This document shows, in pieces, positions 55,241 to 64,000 of a stretch of DNA of 64,000 nucleotides. The stretch is taken from the NCBI GenBank assembly GCA_030220185.1, contig JASPKZ010009882.1, positions 1-64,000 on the forward strand. Reading direction: 5' to 3'. The number at the start of each line of letters is the position of its first letter. Within the stretch, counting starts at the first letter, position 1. The notes under the pieces are model-generated. The model searched no databases and had not been told where the DNA came from. It saw only the letters and a list, made by a program, of their open reading frames with translations. Position numbers and translations under genes: made by a program. Source of the stretch: Diploptera punctata (Eukaryota; Arthropoda; Insecta; Blattodea; Blaberidae).

Positions 55241-55641
55241 GTATTGTAAGCCCATGTTATTCCCTTTACAGAGATTTAGGCGCTCTCCCCCTGCAGGGAA
55301 GAATTTAAACCATACTAATTTAGTTACACTTGTTTTCGTACAGATGTCATTTTGAGTGGTCCGTGGTCGGCGTTCCGCCTCATACTGACATCTAGGAATC
55401 CAAGTTAGTACTAGGACGGGAAAATTCAGTAAATTTTGCGTAGATGCCTTCTCATTCAGGCTTAAGGACTTTTTACGGGCTTGAAAATCTTCAGACTCGG
55501 GACCCACGGCTTAAAGTCCCTCCCGGAGAACTTGCTCCTTGGATTTTTCCGTCCTAAAAATCCATCGACCCCGGCCAGGTTTGAACCCGCGACCCTTGGG
55601 ACCAGAGGCAAGGAGCATAACCCCTAGTCCACCGCGGCCGA
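55241..55641 (-). mobile_element. SINE-I copy 4 (full length)
   Basis: Full head on minus: GCCGCGGTGGACTAGGGGTT, B-box CGCGGGTTCAAACCTGGCC. Body through to ggcttacaata. The 123-codon minus frame over it (MGPESEDFQARKK...) is incidental. Confidence 0.92.
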
Positions 55642-55850
55642 TCTTACGATTAGTACGAGATAAAACGTACATTTGTATCATTATATTTGGAACGGAGTAA
55701 AAAATTAAGTATTATTTTCTAGGAACACCTGCGAAGATTGGAATCAGAGAGGATTACAAATCAGACTCTCACATTTAAAAAATGTACCATGAGTCACACA
55801 AAGAAGTTCATAATGATTCACAGAAACGTAAGATCAAGGAAATTCAAGGA

Positions 55851-55854
<4 letters not shown>

Positions 55855-55904
<50 letters not shown>
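55855..55904. repeat. (GA)n microsatellite ending in G-run
   Basis: Long GA tract, then nine or more G. The frames over it are artefacts. Confidence 0.97.
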
Positions 55905-55913
<9 letters not shown>

Positions 55914-56089
55914 CGGCAAGTAATTCCATCCACAATATTCTTCAAGATGTCGCATGAAGTATCTATCAAACGGAAGCCTTAGAGAATTTAAAGAAAAAAA
56001 AAAGATTAACAGCAAACCACCGAATAGCGTAATTATTGCGTAAATTTTTAGATGGATGAAGTCACATGCAAATTAATAATCATAATAAC

Positions 56090-56465
56090 ATTAGTAATAA
56101 TTACTTCCTCCATTTTATTTCTGCAGCCTTCAATATTCCATGTGCCAATTTTCAAAGTCCTTTTCCTTATCTTTAATCGTCCTAGAGTGTTTTCCGAGGC
56201 ATGATGTATGGTTTTTTAGCATTTTTTTATGAACGAGGAGCTGGTCCGATGCATCAACCCCCATCATGGGGCACGGTTAATTTTTGTTCAAGGTTTTTTT
56301 CCTCTAGCCTTTGATAGTCCAATATCTTACTGCAAGGCAGCAGCGCTAGTTTTGGTCCGCCCTGGGTATTTTATTTCCCTAGTACCCGCCATATCTGATG
56401 AGCATTCCCCTATCCGCCACCTGGGGAGGCGCCCGATGGGAGACTAGCAACCCCACACTCCTCCA
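56090..56465 (-). mobile_element. LINE 5' end: UTR and start of endonuclease domain, inverted
   Basis: On minus, about 56195-56096 reads ENTLGRLKIRKRTLKIGTWN and IEGCRNKMEEVI. IGTWN(I/V) near the start is the hallmark of the apurinic-type endonuclease domain of RTE/L1-type LINEs. Upstream on the same strand (56465-56200) is a GC-rich leader with tcccatcgggcgcctcccca and ggtggcggataggggaatgc, which I take as the 5' UTR. It abuts, in opposite orientation, a LINE 3' end at 56466. Confidence 0.68.
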
Positions 56466-56555
56466 ATATCAGAGGATTGGAGGAAGATCAATGGATGGAC
56501 AGAGATGATTGGCGTTTGGTTTCCGGAAGACGGCGGCAGCTGCCATGATACCGGA

Positions 56556-56562
<7 letters not shown>
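56466..56562 (+). mobile_element. LINE N2 3' end, copy 2
   Basis: tatcagaggattggaggaag to gccatgataccggatgaata, nearly identical to 49710-49812, then an AAT tail. Confidence 0.78.
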
Positions 56563-56592
<30 letters not shown>

Positions 56593-56730
56593 TATAATAA
56601 TAATAATAATGATATAATAATAATAATAATAATATATAATAATAATAATAATAATATAATAATAATAATAATAATAATATAAATTTAATAATAATAATAA
56701 ATAATAATAATTAATAGTAATAAGAAAAAG
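56560..56730. repeat. (AAT)n with ATAT interruptions
   Basis: Trinucleotide tail-like tract of about 170 bp behind the N2 end. Confidence 0.95.
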
Positions 56731-56760
56731 ATGAAAAAGAAGAAGGCAGTAATAAACCAA

Positions 56761-56937
56761 AAGAAAAGCATCCAGTGGGTAGGCGAGAAATGATACAGGA
56801 GAATAATTTTAATCATGATTTGAGGGAGGTGAATTATACACGGATTGATTGGAAAATATTAGCTGAGGTTAGGATTGTATGGAGAGCATATCTCCGCGTC
56901 GTCATGATCCTGTGTTAAATAGTACCAGTGGGTGGAT
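56761..56937 (+). mobile_element. LINE-A 3' end, copy 12
   Basis: Covers the GRR-x-M ... NFNHDLREVNYT block (aataattttaatcatgattt) to a degraded 3' signature (taaatagtaccagtgggtgg). Confidence 0.8.
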
Positions 56938-57607
56938 GTTATTTAGTTATTTTAAAATAATAACAAGAATTAGAAGAAAAATAAGATTTTGTGAAATTAT
57001 TTTCCCATCAAACTAATTCACTATAGATTTTAAACTCAGAAGTGTTTTTTGTCATATTTGGAGAAGTATTCAATCTAGTTTCTTACTGAATTTTAAAAAG
57101 AAGTTTATTTCTTAAGTATTACAATGCAATTTTAAGAGTGCATTCATTAATTTTGAATGTAAGGTGGGAAAGAAGGAGAACACACCCCTGTACTATCAAT
57201 GGTATGGAAGGTTAACAGTTCGGAACGGCTGCATTGTTTGTGCAGCTTGGCAGTTTTCACACGTTCTGCACGCTGACTCCGCTATGATGGATGGACCTCA
57301 TCCGAGCGCCCTCACAACAATTCTATTTCCCCAGCAAATTCATCCAGCTCAATCTTACCCCTGTCTGGCTGTCTCTCATCCATCTCCTTCTTTCTCTCTC
57401 TTTATTTTATCTATATTTACCTCATTCTCCTTTTTTTTTTAATTTCAGCGGCTTTATTATTTAGGTGCCAATTTTTCTCATTTTAATTTTTGTAATATAA
57501 TTTTGCGGTTCTGTATACTGTGACCCACTGACTGATGATATATGTTTTTTTTCGTTGGTAGTACAAAAGTTAAATATTCAATAAATATTTAATAAAATAA
57601 TACTGAG
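56938..57607. other. Unassigned region
   Basis: A 92-codon plus frame at 57164-57442 is partly pyrimidine-rich and without a motif I know. Confidence 0.4.
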
Positions 57608-57609
57608 TA

Positions 57610-57664
<55 letters not shown>
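57608..57664. repeat. (ATT)n microsatellite
   Basis: Pure tract. Confidence 0.97.
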
Positions 57665-57665
<1 letters not shown>

Positions 57666-58117
57666 GGTGAAATGGGAGAATATCGATCACTTCATCAATT
57701 AGACGAATAAATGTAATATTATTAGTAAAATGAAATTTAAAAAAGAGAGAGAGAGAGAATTATTTACTGTTCTACTACTCAGGTATATATAAACATGCAA
57801 ATATACTAATAAATAACCTGAAAAAATTATATTCTAGTACCTGTGTTTGAACGAAGATCCTCGACACATGGATAATTCTGATCACCTTAATCAAAGCTAA
57901 AAGAAACCCTGAAATACACAAAAATGTAAAACTTAATGTCTCTGCGAACAAAAATCACACGCGTAAATTTTTGCTGTCATATCCACTGCATTCTGCATGA
58001 ACCCATTTTGAATATGAAAAGTAACTGTACCATAATTTGCTGCTCCGGTATACATTACAACAGGTATCTTTCATCAGGTGCTTAATTGCGTTGTTTGAAC
58101 GTTAATTCTTCTTCTTC
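57665..58117. other. Unassigned AT-rich stretch
   Basis: Short GA and TTC tracts only. Confidence 0.4.
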
Positions 58118-58303
58118 TTGTAAGCCCATGTTTCCCTTAACAGAGATTTAGGCGCTCTCCCCTTACAGGGAAGAATTTGAACCTTACTAATTTAGTTACA
58201 CTTTTTTTCGTATAGATGTCAATTGAGTGGTCCGTGGTCAGCGTTCCGCATCATATTGACATCTAAGAAACCAAGGTAGTACTAGGACGGGGAAATTCGG
58301 TAA
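58118..58303 (-). mobile_element. SINE-I copy 5, truncated
   Basis: Only the 3' half of the body, from gtaagcccatgtttccctta to gacggggaaattcggtaa, where an AAT tract takes over. Confidence 0.85.
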
Positions 58304-58307
58304 TAAA

Positions 58308-58354
<47 letters not shown>
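58304..58354. repeat. (AAT)n microsatellite
   Basis: Joins SINE-I and SINE-H. Confidence 0.95.
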
Positions 58355-58358
<4 letters not shown>

Positions 58359-58360
58359 TT

Positions 58361-58657
58361 AGTAAAGTAATCCCTCTACAGGCCTCAAGAGGTCCTTCGG
58401 GTAGTAGGAGGGTAAGGCTCCCGCTTTTTCTGGACAATCGGCACTTATGTCAGCCGGGTTGTCAGCCCTGCGTGACGGCCGCCTTTACCCCCAGAACAAG
58501 CGTCTGGTACTCATTTCCGTTAGAGGCTGAGTCGACCCCAGGGTCATAGTGCCGCCAGAAGGTTTGGGTCAGTTTAAAAATCCTGACCCCACCGGGACTT
58601 GAACCCTCGACCTCTGGCTTGTAGCGCAGTGCCTTAACCACTACGCTACGGCGTGCC
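58361..58657 (-). mobile_element. SINE-H copy 4 (full length)
   Basis: Tail gtaaagtaatccctctac, body cagccgggttgtcagccctg, and on minus the head TAGCGTAGTGGTTAAGGC with B-box GAGGGTTCAAGTCCCGG. Confidence 0.92.
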
Positions 58658-58661
58658 CTTA

Positions 58662-58854
58662 ATAATAATAATGTTTTATTTATTCTGGCAGAGTTAAGGC
58701 CATAAGGCCTTGTCTTCCACTCAACCAGCACAAATACAAATAAATATTTGACAAATATTGATATACACTGTACTAATTATAAACAGTTAAAGATACATTA
58801 AATGTAGCAAATGTAAATTTAAATTCCATGTATACAAACAACATTTTATACGAC

Positions 58855-58894
<40 letters not shown>

Positions 58895-59012
58895 GTATAA
58901 ATATGATGAATTTTACGAAAAACACCAGTTAATATATATACCTTTCACTGTGTAATGATGAAGTCGAGGTTAGAGTAAATATAAATTTAGATTTCTTTAA
59001 AAACATGCCAAT
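58662..59012 (-). mobile_element. LINE-R 3' part, copy 5
   Basis: On minus it begins at the last codons of the LINE-R protein (TAAATTTATATTTACTCTAA), then the 3' UTR with an internal ATT tract (58855-58893). It closes with gacaaggccttatggcctta and the ATT tail. This copy confirms that the LINE-R coding end and the 3' signature belong together. Confidence 0.85.
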
Positions 59013-59274
59013 AATACAAAATAAGTATAGCGGATGGTACTGAAAACATCAAGCACTGCGATCCATTGGTAAAAGTATCCCGTCTGAGTGCAAAATTATT
59101 CCTCGCGCTGATTGTGTCCCCATGAAGAGAGACATGTATTCATGAAACTTCTAATAGTCTAAGAGGCTGAAAGTAAATATCAATCAAATTAAATAATGTG
59201 GCCATACGTAGAAGTGCTCTACTAATTGGGAACTGACACTTAACAAATGGGAGTAACTTTGAATAATTTACTGA

Positions 59275-59335
59275 TTTGAATAGCTTACCTAGGAACGACA
59301 ATAACAAACAGGAATGAGGCGCACAAATAAATTAA

Positions 59336-59373
<38 letters not shown>

Positions 59374-60217
59374 GCTATAATGAAATACAAGGACACTTGT
59401 TACCCCAAATTCTTTATATGAATGTTTAACTGAAAATATATTGCACGGCGATTCTTCAAGTTAGATTACTACTAGATGCCTATCAGTGAATATTCCGTAA
59501 AGTGTTACATTTTTACGCCAAAAATAGATGAAAATATTTGGTCAATGGAGGAAACTACTTAACAGTACGTATGATCTACATTATTTATGGGAAACCGGAT
59601 GTAATAATTATAACAATTAAGTCTCGTACACTGTGATGAGCAGGACTTTTGGCACGAATGCGGACTGAAAGTGGGTTTCGGAAACTTCTTGTGCGAAAAC
59701 CAGAAGGAAAGCTCCAGGTAGATAGGACATGAATGAGATAGGAGAATAACATCAACCATGATTTGTCAGAAATAAATTGGACCACACTTTGCAAACAGGT
59801 ACCAAGCTACAAAATAACTGAATTGAGAAAAATGCAATTAAAATTAAATGCCAAAAAAATCACAAATAAAAGCATACATTTACTTATTACTTTAAATAAC
59901 AGAAATCAAAGAGCATCCATTTTATGAGAAAAATGGTAACTCAAGCATTTTTTTAATTCTGAGAATTTGCACATTCTTGTTGCTTGGTTCTTCTTCTTAT
60001 TATTCTTCTTCTTCTTCTTCAGGACATGGAGCGATACTTCAAGTAAACAACAATATATCATTAACTCTTATACTTCAATTCTGAAGGTTGGTTCCATTTT
60101 TCGGAATGTGGTCCAATTGTGCAGAGAATGACTGGACAATTTCAGTGAAGGATAGGGTTGTATGTATAGCTTATAACCGTACGGCCATGAACCCCCGTTT
60201 TCAATAGTGTCAATGAG
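59275..60217 (+). mobile_element. LINE-A, copy 13, in two decayed pieces
   Basis: 59275-59785 runs from TTITNRNEAHK through a TA microsatellite (59338-59370), then KSRTL-x-x-AG and MR-x-ENNINHDLSE. 60149-60217 has the 3' end (taaccgtacggccatgaacc ... gtgtcaatgaga). The 360 bp between them are foreign and include a (TTC)n tract. Confidence 0.75.
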
Positions 60218-60424
60218 ATAGAGAATGAGTATGGCACCAGTGCCCATCCAGAATAGTGAATAATTTCGTTAGATAGCATAAATAAAGGCTCCATGTAGAC
60301 GAAATATTCTATATCGGCTGAGGGACCCGTCATGTTACCCCTATATGTTTCAGTGACTCTACACTTCTATGACTCCGGCTGGTAGGCCGATGGGTTTACA
60401 GGTCTGTCGCGCTATGGAGTTCAC
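60218..60424 (+). mobile_element. SINE-K copy 6, 5' truncated
   Basis: From ggcaccagtgcccatccaga to ggtctgtcgcgctatggagt, behind the LINE-A end. Confidence 0.72.
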
Positions 60425-60710
60425 TTACACATTCAGGAGATTCTATGTCACCAACATAAATTAAAAAAAAAAAGAAAAAACTTATTGTTGCATTATGTGA
60501 ATAATTACCTGAGAGAAATATATGTCGATTTTTAAATGTGAAAAAAAAACTTAAAATAGAGTGAGGAGTTGAGCTCAAAGTTACCTAAAACCAACACATT
60601 TGCAATATAAAATGTGAATTAGTAATTTCTCAGACATTGTATCCAACTTATCACAAAACCCGCTAACAAACAACGCTAATCTAATTTAGTGTACTAACTC
60701 GCCCATTTCT
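60425..60710. other. Unassigned AT-rich stretch
   Basis: Nothing recognised. Confidence 0.4.
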
Positions 60711-61719
60711 CGTAAGTAATGTCACGAGTGATTTCCAAATTATCGATAAATTCACGACTCACGAAGTGAGGAGTGACTTTATCTAGAGAATTTGGAAATC
60801 AAGAGTGGCATTTGTTAGGACTATTTAACGAATAAAATTAAGCTCTTTACTAAAATATAATTATTTGAATATAGTTACCGGTGTTTTAAAATATTTATAT
60901 AGTTAATGTAAACGGCGATGTTTGAAAACAAATTAGAAATGTGAGGTTATGTATATCCACTGCAACTCGATCATATTATTTATTGCCAAATAGGGTCGCA
61001 ATATTGTAAGAATGCGCTCTAGTGGAGAAATAATGAATCACACCAAACCATTATAATCAACATTATAGGTTAATCATTCATATTTTGAATAAACAACTCA
61101 GTAAAATCACTGAATCTATTCAGTATTTGCTATATTCAATGTATTTGTTGGAGAAAAATAACGGTCTAACCTGTTCAGAATATTAAAAAAGGAGGAGCTT
61201 TTTTATCACAAAAGCTGGAGCTGATAAAGAGAAATCGATAAAGAGCGAGGTGAAACACGACTGTCATTGGTGTAAAATAGAACTCATTGAAACGTGATTG
61301 GTCATTGACTACCATTTGCGACATGAGTTAAATCCATCCATCCATAGTAATTCTGCCCGAAGGCAGGTCCTTCACTGCAATCATAGCATTTCCATGCTAT
61401 GCTTGCAGCTTTACTAGGGAATTGTGTAGGTGTGGTAGCTTCCCGTTGCTTTCCACACCAGTGAAGGATGATGATGGTAATGATAATGGTATGGATGATA
61501 ATGATATGGATGATAATGATAAGGATGATGGCCATATGAATTCGGGGACCGTTTGGGCCTTAAAGTTTTCCTGACATTTGTCTTAAAGGTGAGGAAAAAC
61601 CCCGATAAAAACCTCACCCAGAAATACTGCCCCGACCGGGGATCGAACCCGGGCCCGCTGCGTGACAAGGCAGCACGCTACCTCGAGACCACAGCGGTGG
61701 ACATATGAGTTAAATAGTC
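60711..61719 (+). mobile_element. Family F element, copy 6, interrupted by SINE-G
   Basis: Hairpin end at 60711-60815, interior to gaccatttgcgacatgagt-like sequence, cut at 61333 and resumed at 61705 as atgagttaaatagtc. Confidence 0.88.
61334..61704 (-). mobile_element. SINE-G copy 6 with 11-bp target duplication
   Basis: Full-length element on minus: head at about 61620-61704 (A-box GTGGTCTCGAGGTAGCG; B-box GGGTTCGATCCCC), body, GATAAT-type microsatellite, ccgttgctttccacaccag block and (GGAT)n tail. ATGAGTTAAAT flanks it at 61323-61333 and 61705-61715. Confidence 0.95.
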
Positions 61720-62085
61720 ACCTTAATTTTACTACACTAACACAAACTTCCCATCTTCTCAACCTAACATGCTCACTAATGTATGTTGACACTTGCGATA
61801 GTATCCCTTTCTAAGCGAGCAAACATGTTGGCAGTTGGCTCTGGTGGGAACATGTGTTATCACATTGGTCAATAATACGCTAAAAGTCACTTGTTCTCCG
61901 ATCGAATATCCACTGTTGGCACGGTGGCATAGAATAGCCTACATGTTAAAAATAATTACCTGAAAATTTTACGAACGCACGAATAAATTCTGAAATCGCG
62001 AAGGACTTACGGCAAGTAGCTGTCACGCAACCGTAGCTCAAATTTTTGCAGGTCTCTCACCTATTAGTATGACTGTATTCGATAA
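61720..62085. other. Unassigned stretch
   Basis: Nothing recognised. Confidence 0.4.
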
Positions 62086-62628
62086 CACTTGGTCAACATA
62101 ATTTTTGTCTTATGAGTACCAATAGTTGTACTCAATGCAGTTTTGTTATCGTGTATTCAAATATGTATTCGGAATTTCCACATCACCCACAGCTTTTTAT
62201 TTCAATTTCAATTAATGGATTAGAATAATTAAATTTTAATAAACTTTTTTCGTCCAATTGTCCATTATAAAATAAAACCAAATGAGCTAACTCAGGAGAT
62301 TTCAACTATGGAAAAGAGATATCAAGGCTAATGGAATCCTAATATGCTGGCCGATTATTGTTGGACCATCAAGAGGGATGCTCCGTAGGCTAAATTTAGC
62401 AGAAAATCGTCATTTTTTACTTTCTAGGCGAGTCCGAATATTCGAATATTGTGTAGTCACGAATGTAGAAAATATTAAAGTGTTTCAAAATATAAATGCC
62501 TGTATCTCGGAAACCTTGCGTGATGGAGAAATACCGATATCATATTTGAATTCAGGAGAAAAAATACTATCAGAATCACATATTTCTCTTTCTCGGACGA
62601 AAACAAGTTTCGTTTTTGTTGCTCAGTG
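62086..62628 (+). mobile_element. TIR-D element copy 5 with TAA duplication
   Basis: Ends CACTTGGTCAACA and, in reverse complement, CACTGAGCAACA; TAA at 62083-62085 and 62629-62631. The plus strand carries QEISTMEKRYQG, a stop, WNPNMLADYCWTIKRDAP, a stop, then SRKSSF. Like copy 1 it has gagctaactcag in place of the EHGE-x-FH codons. The reported 91-codon frame is another reading of the same stretch. Confidence 0.85.
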
Positions 62629-62631
62629 TAA

Positions 62632-62910
62632 TCGGATTTTTGGGAAAATTTAATTCAAAAATGAAATCTCGGTAATATGAGGTGTGGTAGAGTATTATTT
62701 ACAACCATTAGGTATATATCAAATCCCTGAATTAAATTTCAAATCCTTCCATAATGCATATTTTCAGAGGGCATGAGTTAGTCCTACGTTGACAGCGATT
62801 ATTCCGTCGGAAGACTTAAGGCTTGAAGTCCCTTTGATGGTTTTGAACAGACATGGGCTACATACCGGCACCGGACTTCACTTTCACCCTTCTCTTCATT
62901 ATCATTCCCC
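62632..62910. other. Unassigned stretch
   Basis: Nothing recognised. Confidence 0.4.
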
Positions 62911-62921
62911 ATATAACGCAT

Positions 62922-63259
62922 GTCCACCGCTGTGGCTCCAGGTAGCGTGCTGCCTTTTTACGCAGAGGGCCCGGATTCGATTCCCGTTCGGGGCAGGCTC
63001 CTGGATGAAGTTATTTTCGGGGTTTTTCCTCACCTGTAAGACAAATGTCAGCAAGTTTAGGGCCCAGAGTTCCCCGAAAATCATCCGGCCATCACCATCA
63101 TCCTTATCATTATCATCACCATCCTTCACCGGTGTGGAAAGCAACGGGAAACTACCACACCTATAATTCCCTAGTAAAGCTGCAAAGCATAGCATGAAAA
63201 TGCTATGATTGCAGTGAAAGACCTGCCCTCGAGCAGAATTATTATGAATAGATGGATGG
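62922..63259 (+). mobile_element. SINE-G copy 7 with 11-bp target duplication
   Basis: Full-length plus copy, head to (GGAT)n tail, flanked by ATATAACGCAT at 62911-62921 and 63260-63270. Confidence 0.95.
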
Positions 63260-63399
63260 ATATAACGCATACAACACAACAGTACAAGCATGTAACAACT
63301 AAGTAGTGTGATTTGCCGAAATAGTGCGTTAAATGAAAATATACTACATTAACTCGTCTATCCTGGATTGCGGAAACTGAAGTAGGAAAAATTCAGTTA

Positions 63400-63625
63400 A
63401 TGTAATTGAAAATATTAATATAAAATTATATAATATTCACCTGAAAGGTCCGTCTCCTCAACTTAATTATCATTTAACTGTAGCGCTTTCGGGACTTGTC
63501 CCATCATCGGCAGGATTCAAAACTGGTGTTTCACTGAAGATCTGGTAGAGGGGGTTGCATGTATTGGGTTCGTTTTCGTTTATCAGGCTGTCATTGTGAG
63601 CTGCTTTCATGATTTCCATTGAAAA
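63400..63625 (-). mobile_element. Penelope-like end, copy 4
   Basis: Non-coding block with ccgtctcctcaactt, gcgctttcgggacttgtccc and atcatcggcagg. It has the same order as the 3' part of 12165-12338. Confidence 0.55.
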
Positions 63626-63799
63626 TATACATACAGAATGAGCACTACATAACTAGCTGAAAATGATATCAATAAAATCGGATTAACATATTTTAAATCC
63701 AAATATAAACTGAATTATGCCAAGCTAAAAATAACTTTAAATATCAATACCAGTAAAATTCATATCAAAATCCGTTCAGGTGATGTCAAATGATGAAAG

Positions 63800-63955
63800 T
63801 TAAAAATTAAATTTTACCTGTTGGTAGGTGCCGTCGTCCTCAACTTTATTAAAATATTGAATATAAAAAAGGGCTCCAGTTAATTTTATATACAATATTT
63901 TTACAAAGTTTAGGACGACACCTACCAACAGGTACAATTTAATGTTTAACTTTAA
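63800..63955. mobile_element. Penelope-like terminal foldback, copy 5
   Basis: Inverted arms: left acctgttggtaggtgccgtc then gtcctcaactttatt; right, in reverse complement, acctgttggtaggtgtcgtc then ctaaacttt. The loop is about 30-40 bp. Confidence 0.6.
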
Positions 63956-64000
63956 ATATACTCAGTACAGTCTTCTCAATCAGCTACTTCGAAATGATTC

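Noticed and set aside
55136..55507. 123-codon minus frame
   Set aside because: Lies wholly within SINE-I; the same body in other copies does not preserve the frame.
57164..57442. 92-codon plus frame
   Set aside because: Low-complexity C-terminal half (Ser/Phe-rich from a pyrimidine tract) and no recognisable domain.
1..64000. CRISPR arrays, rRNA genes, phage or bacterial defence systems
   Set aside because: No regularly spaced repeats with unique spacers, no rRNA-like blocks, and all features are of animal nuclear type.

Overview
The window looks like intergenic DNA from a large, AT-rich insect nuclear genome. The LINE and SINE families resemble ones I associate with cockroaches (Blattodea, possibly Periplaneta). 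That assignment is from memory of such repeats and was not checked. I found no rRNA, no CRISPR array, no bacterial operon and no convincing intact multi-exon host gene. Almost everything that can be recognised is transposable-element (TE) debris and microsatellites.

Region by region. 1-5.6 kb: GA repeat, two copies of a 0.55 kb terminal-inverted-repeat (TIR) element (TIR-D), a foldback/tRNA-Tyr composite element, two tRNA-derived SINEs and a Penelope-like foldback. 5.9-13 kb: SINE-G, LINE-A fragments, a mariner-type deletion derivative, SINE-P, one copy of family F (a hairpin-ended TIR element), a Penelope-like fragment with a GIY-YIG-type C-terminus, and SINE-H with a 14-bp target-site duplication (TSD). 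14.0-16.9 kb: a Transib-type element (CACAGTGG termini, 5-bp TSD, 0.9 kb inverted arms) inserted at the edge of an unidentified reading frame. This is the best candidate for something new. 17-25 kb: a second LINE, LINE-A and family F, a split SINE-H, a hAT-like C-terminal remnant and long AAT/AGT arrays. 25.5-31 kb: TIR-D, LINE-A, SINE-K and large AT-rich stretches without assignment. 31-33.2 kb: a mariner-like element with long TIRs, then LINE-A split by a Tc1-like element. 35-38 kb: SINE-I, a Helitron-like terminus, a Jockey-like ORF1 fragment cut by SINE-G. 39.5-42.2 kb: two tandem foldback/tRNA-Tyr composites. 42.4-54.5 kb: family F, SINE-K, LINE-R, head-to-head LINE-A copies, a hAT-like element with a perfect 8-bp TSD, an unusual A-B-A'-B' inverted element, TIR-D inside LINE-A, and two family F copies in tandem. 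55-64 kb: SINE-I, a LINE 5' end inverted against a LINE 3' end, LINE-A, SINE-G inside family F, TIR-D and more Penelope-like ends.

The features do not form a pathway. What the window records is an order of insertions: SINE-G into F, TIR-D into LINE-A, a Tc1-like element into LINE-A, Transib into a reading frame, SINE-G into a Jockey-like ORF1. Several short DNA elements keep only the last codons of a transposase-like gene (TIR-D, the mariner derivative, the hAT remnant). That suggests internal-deletion derivatives whose ends extend into coding sequence. Family names (A, D, F, G, H, I, J, K, P, R) are local labels for this report.
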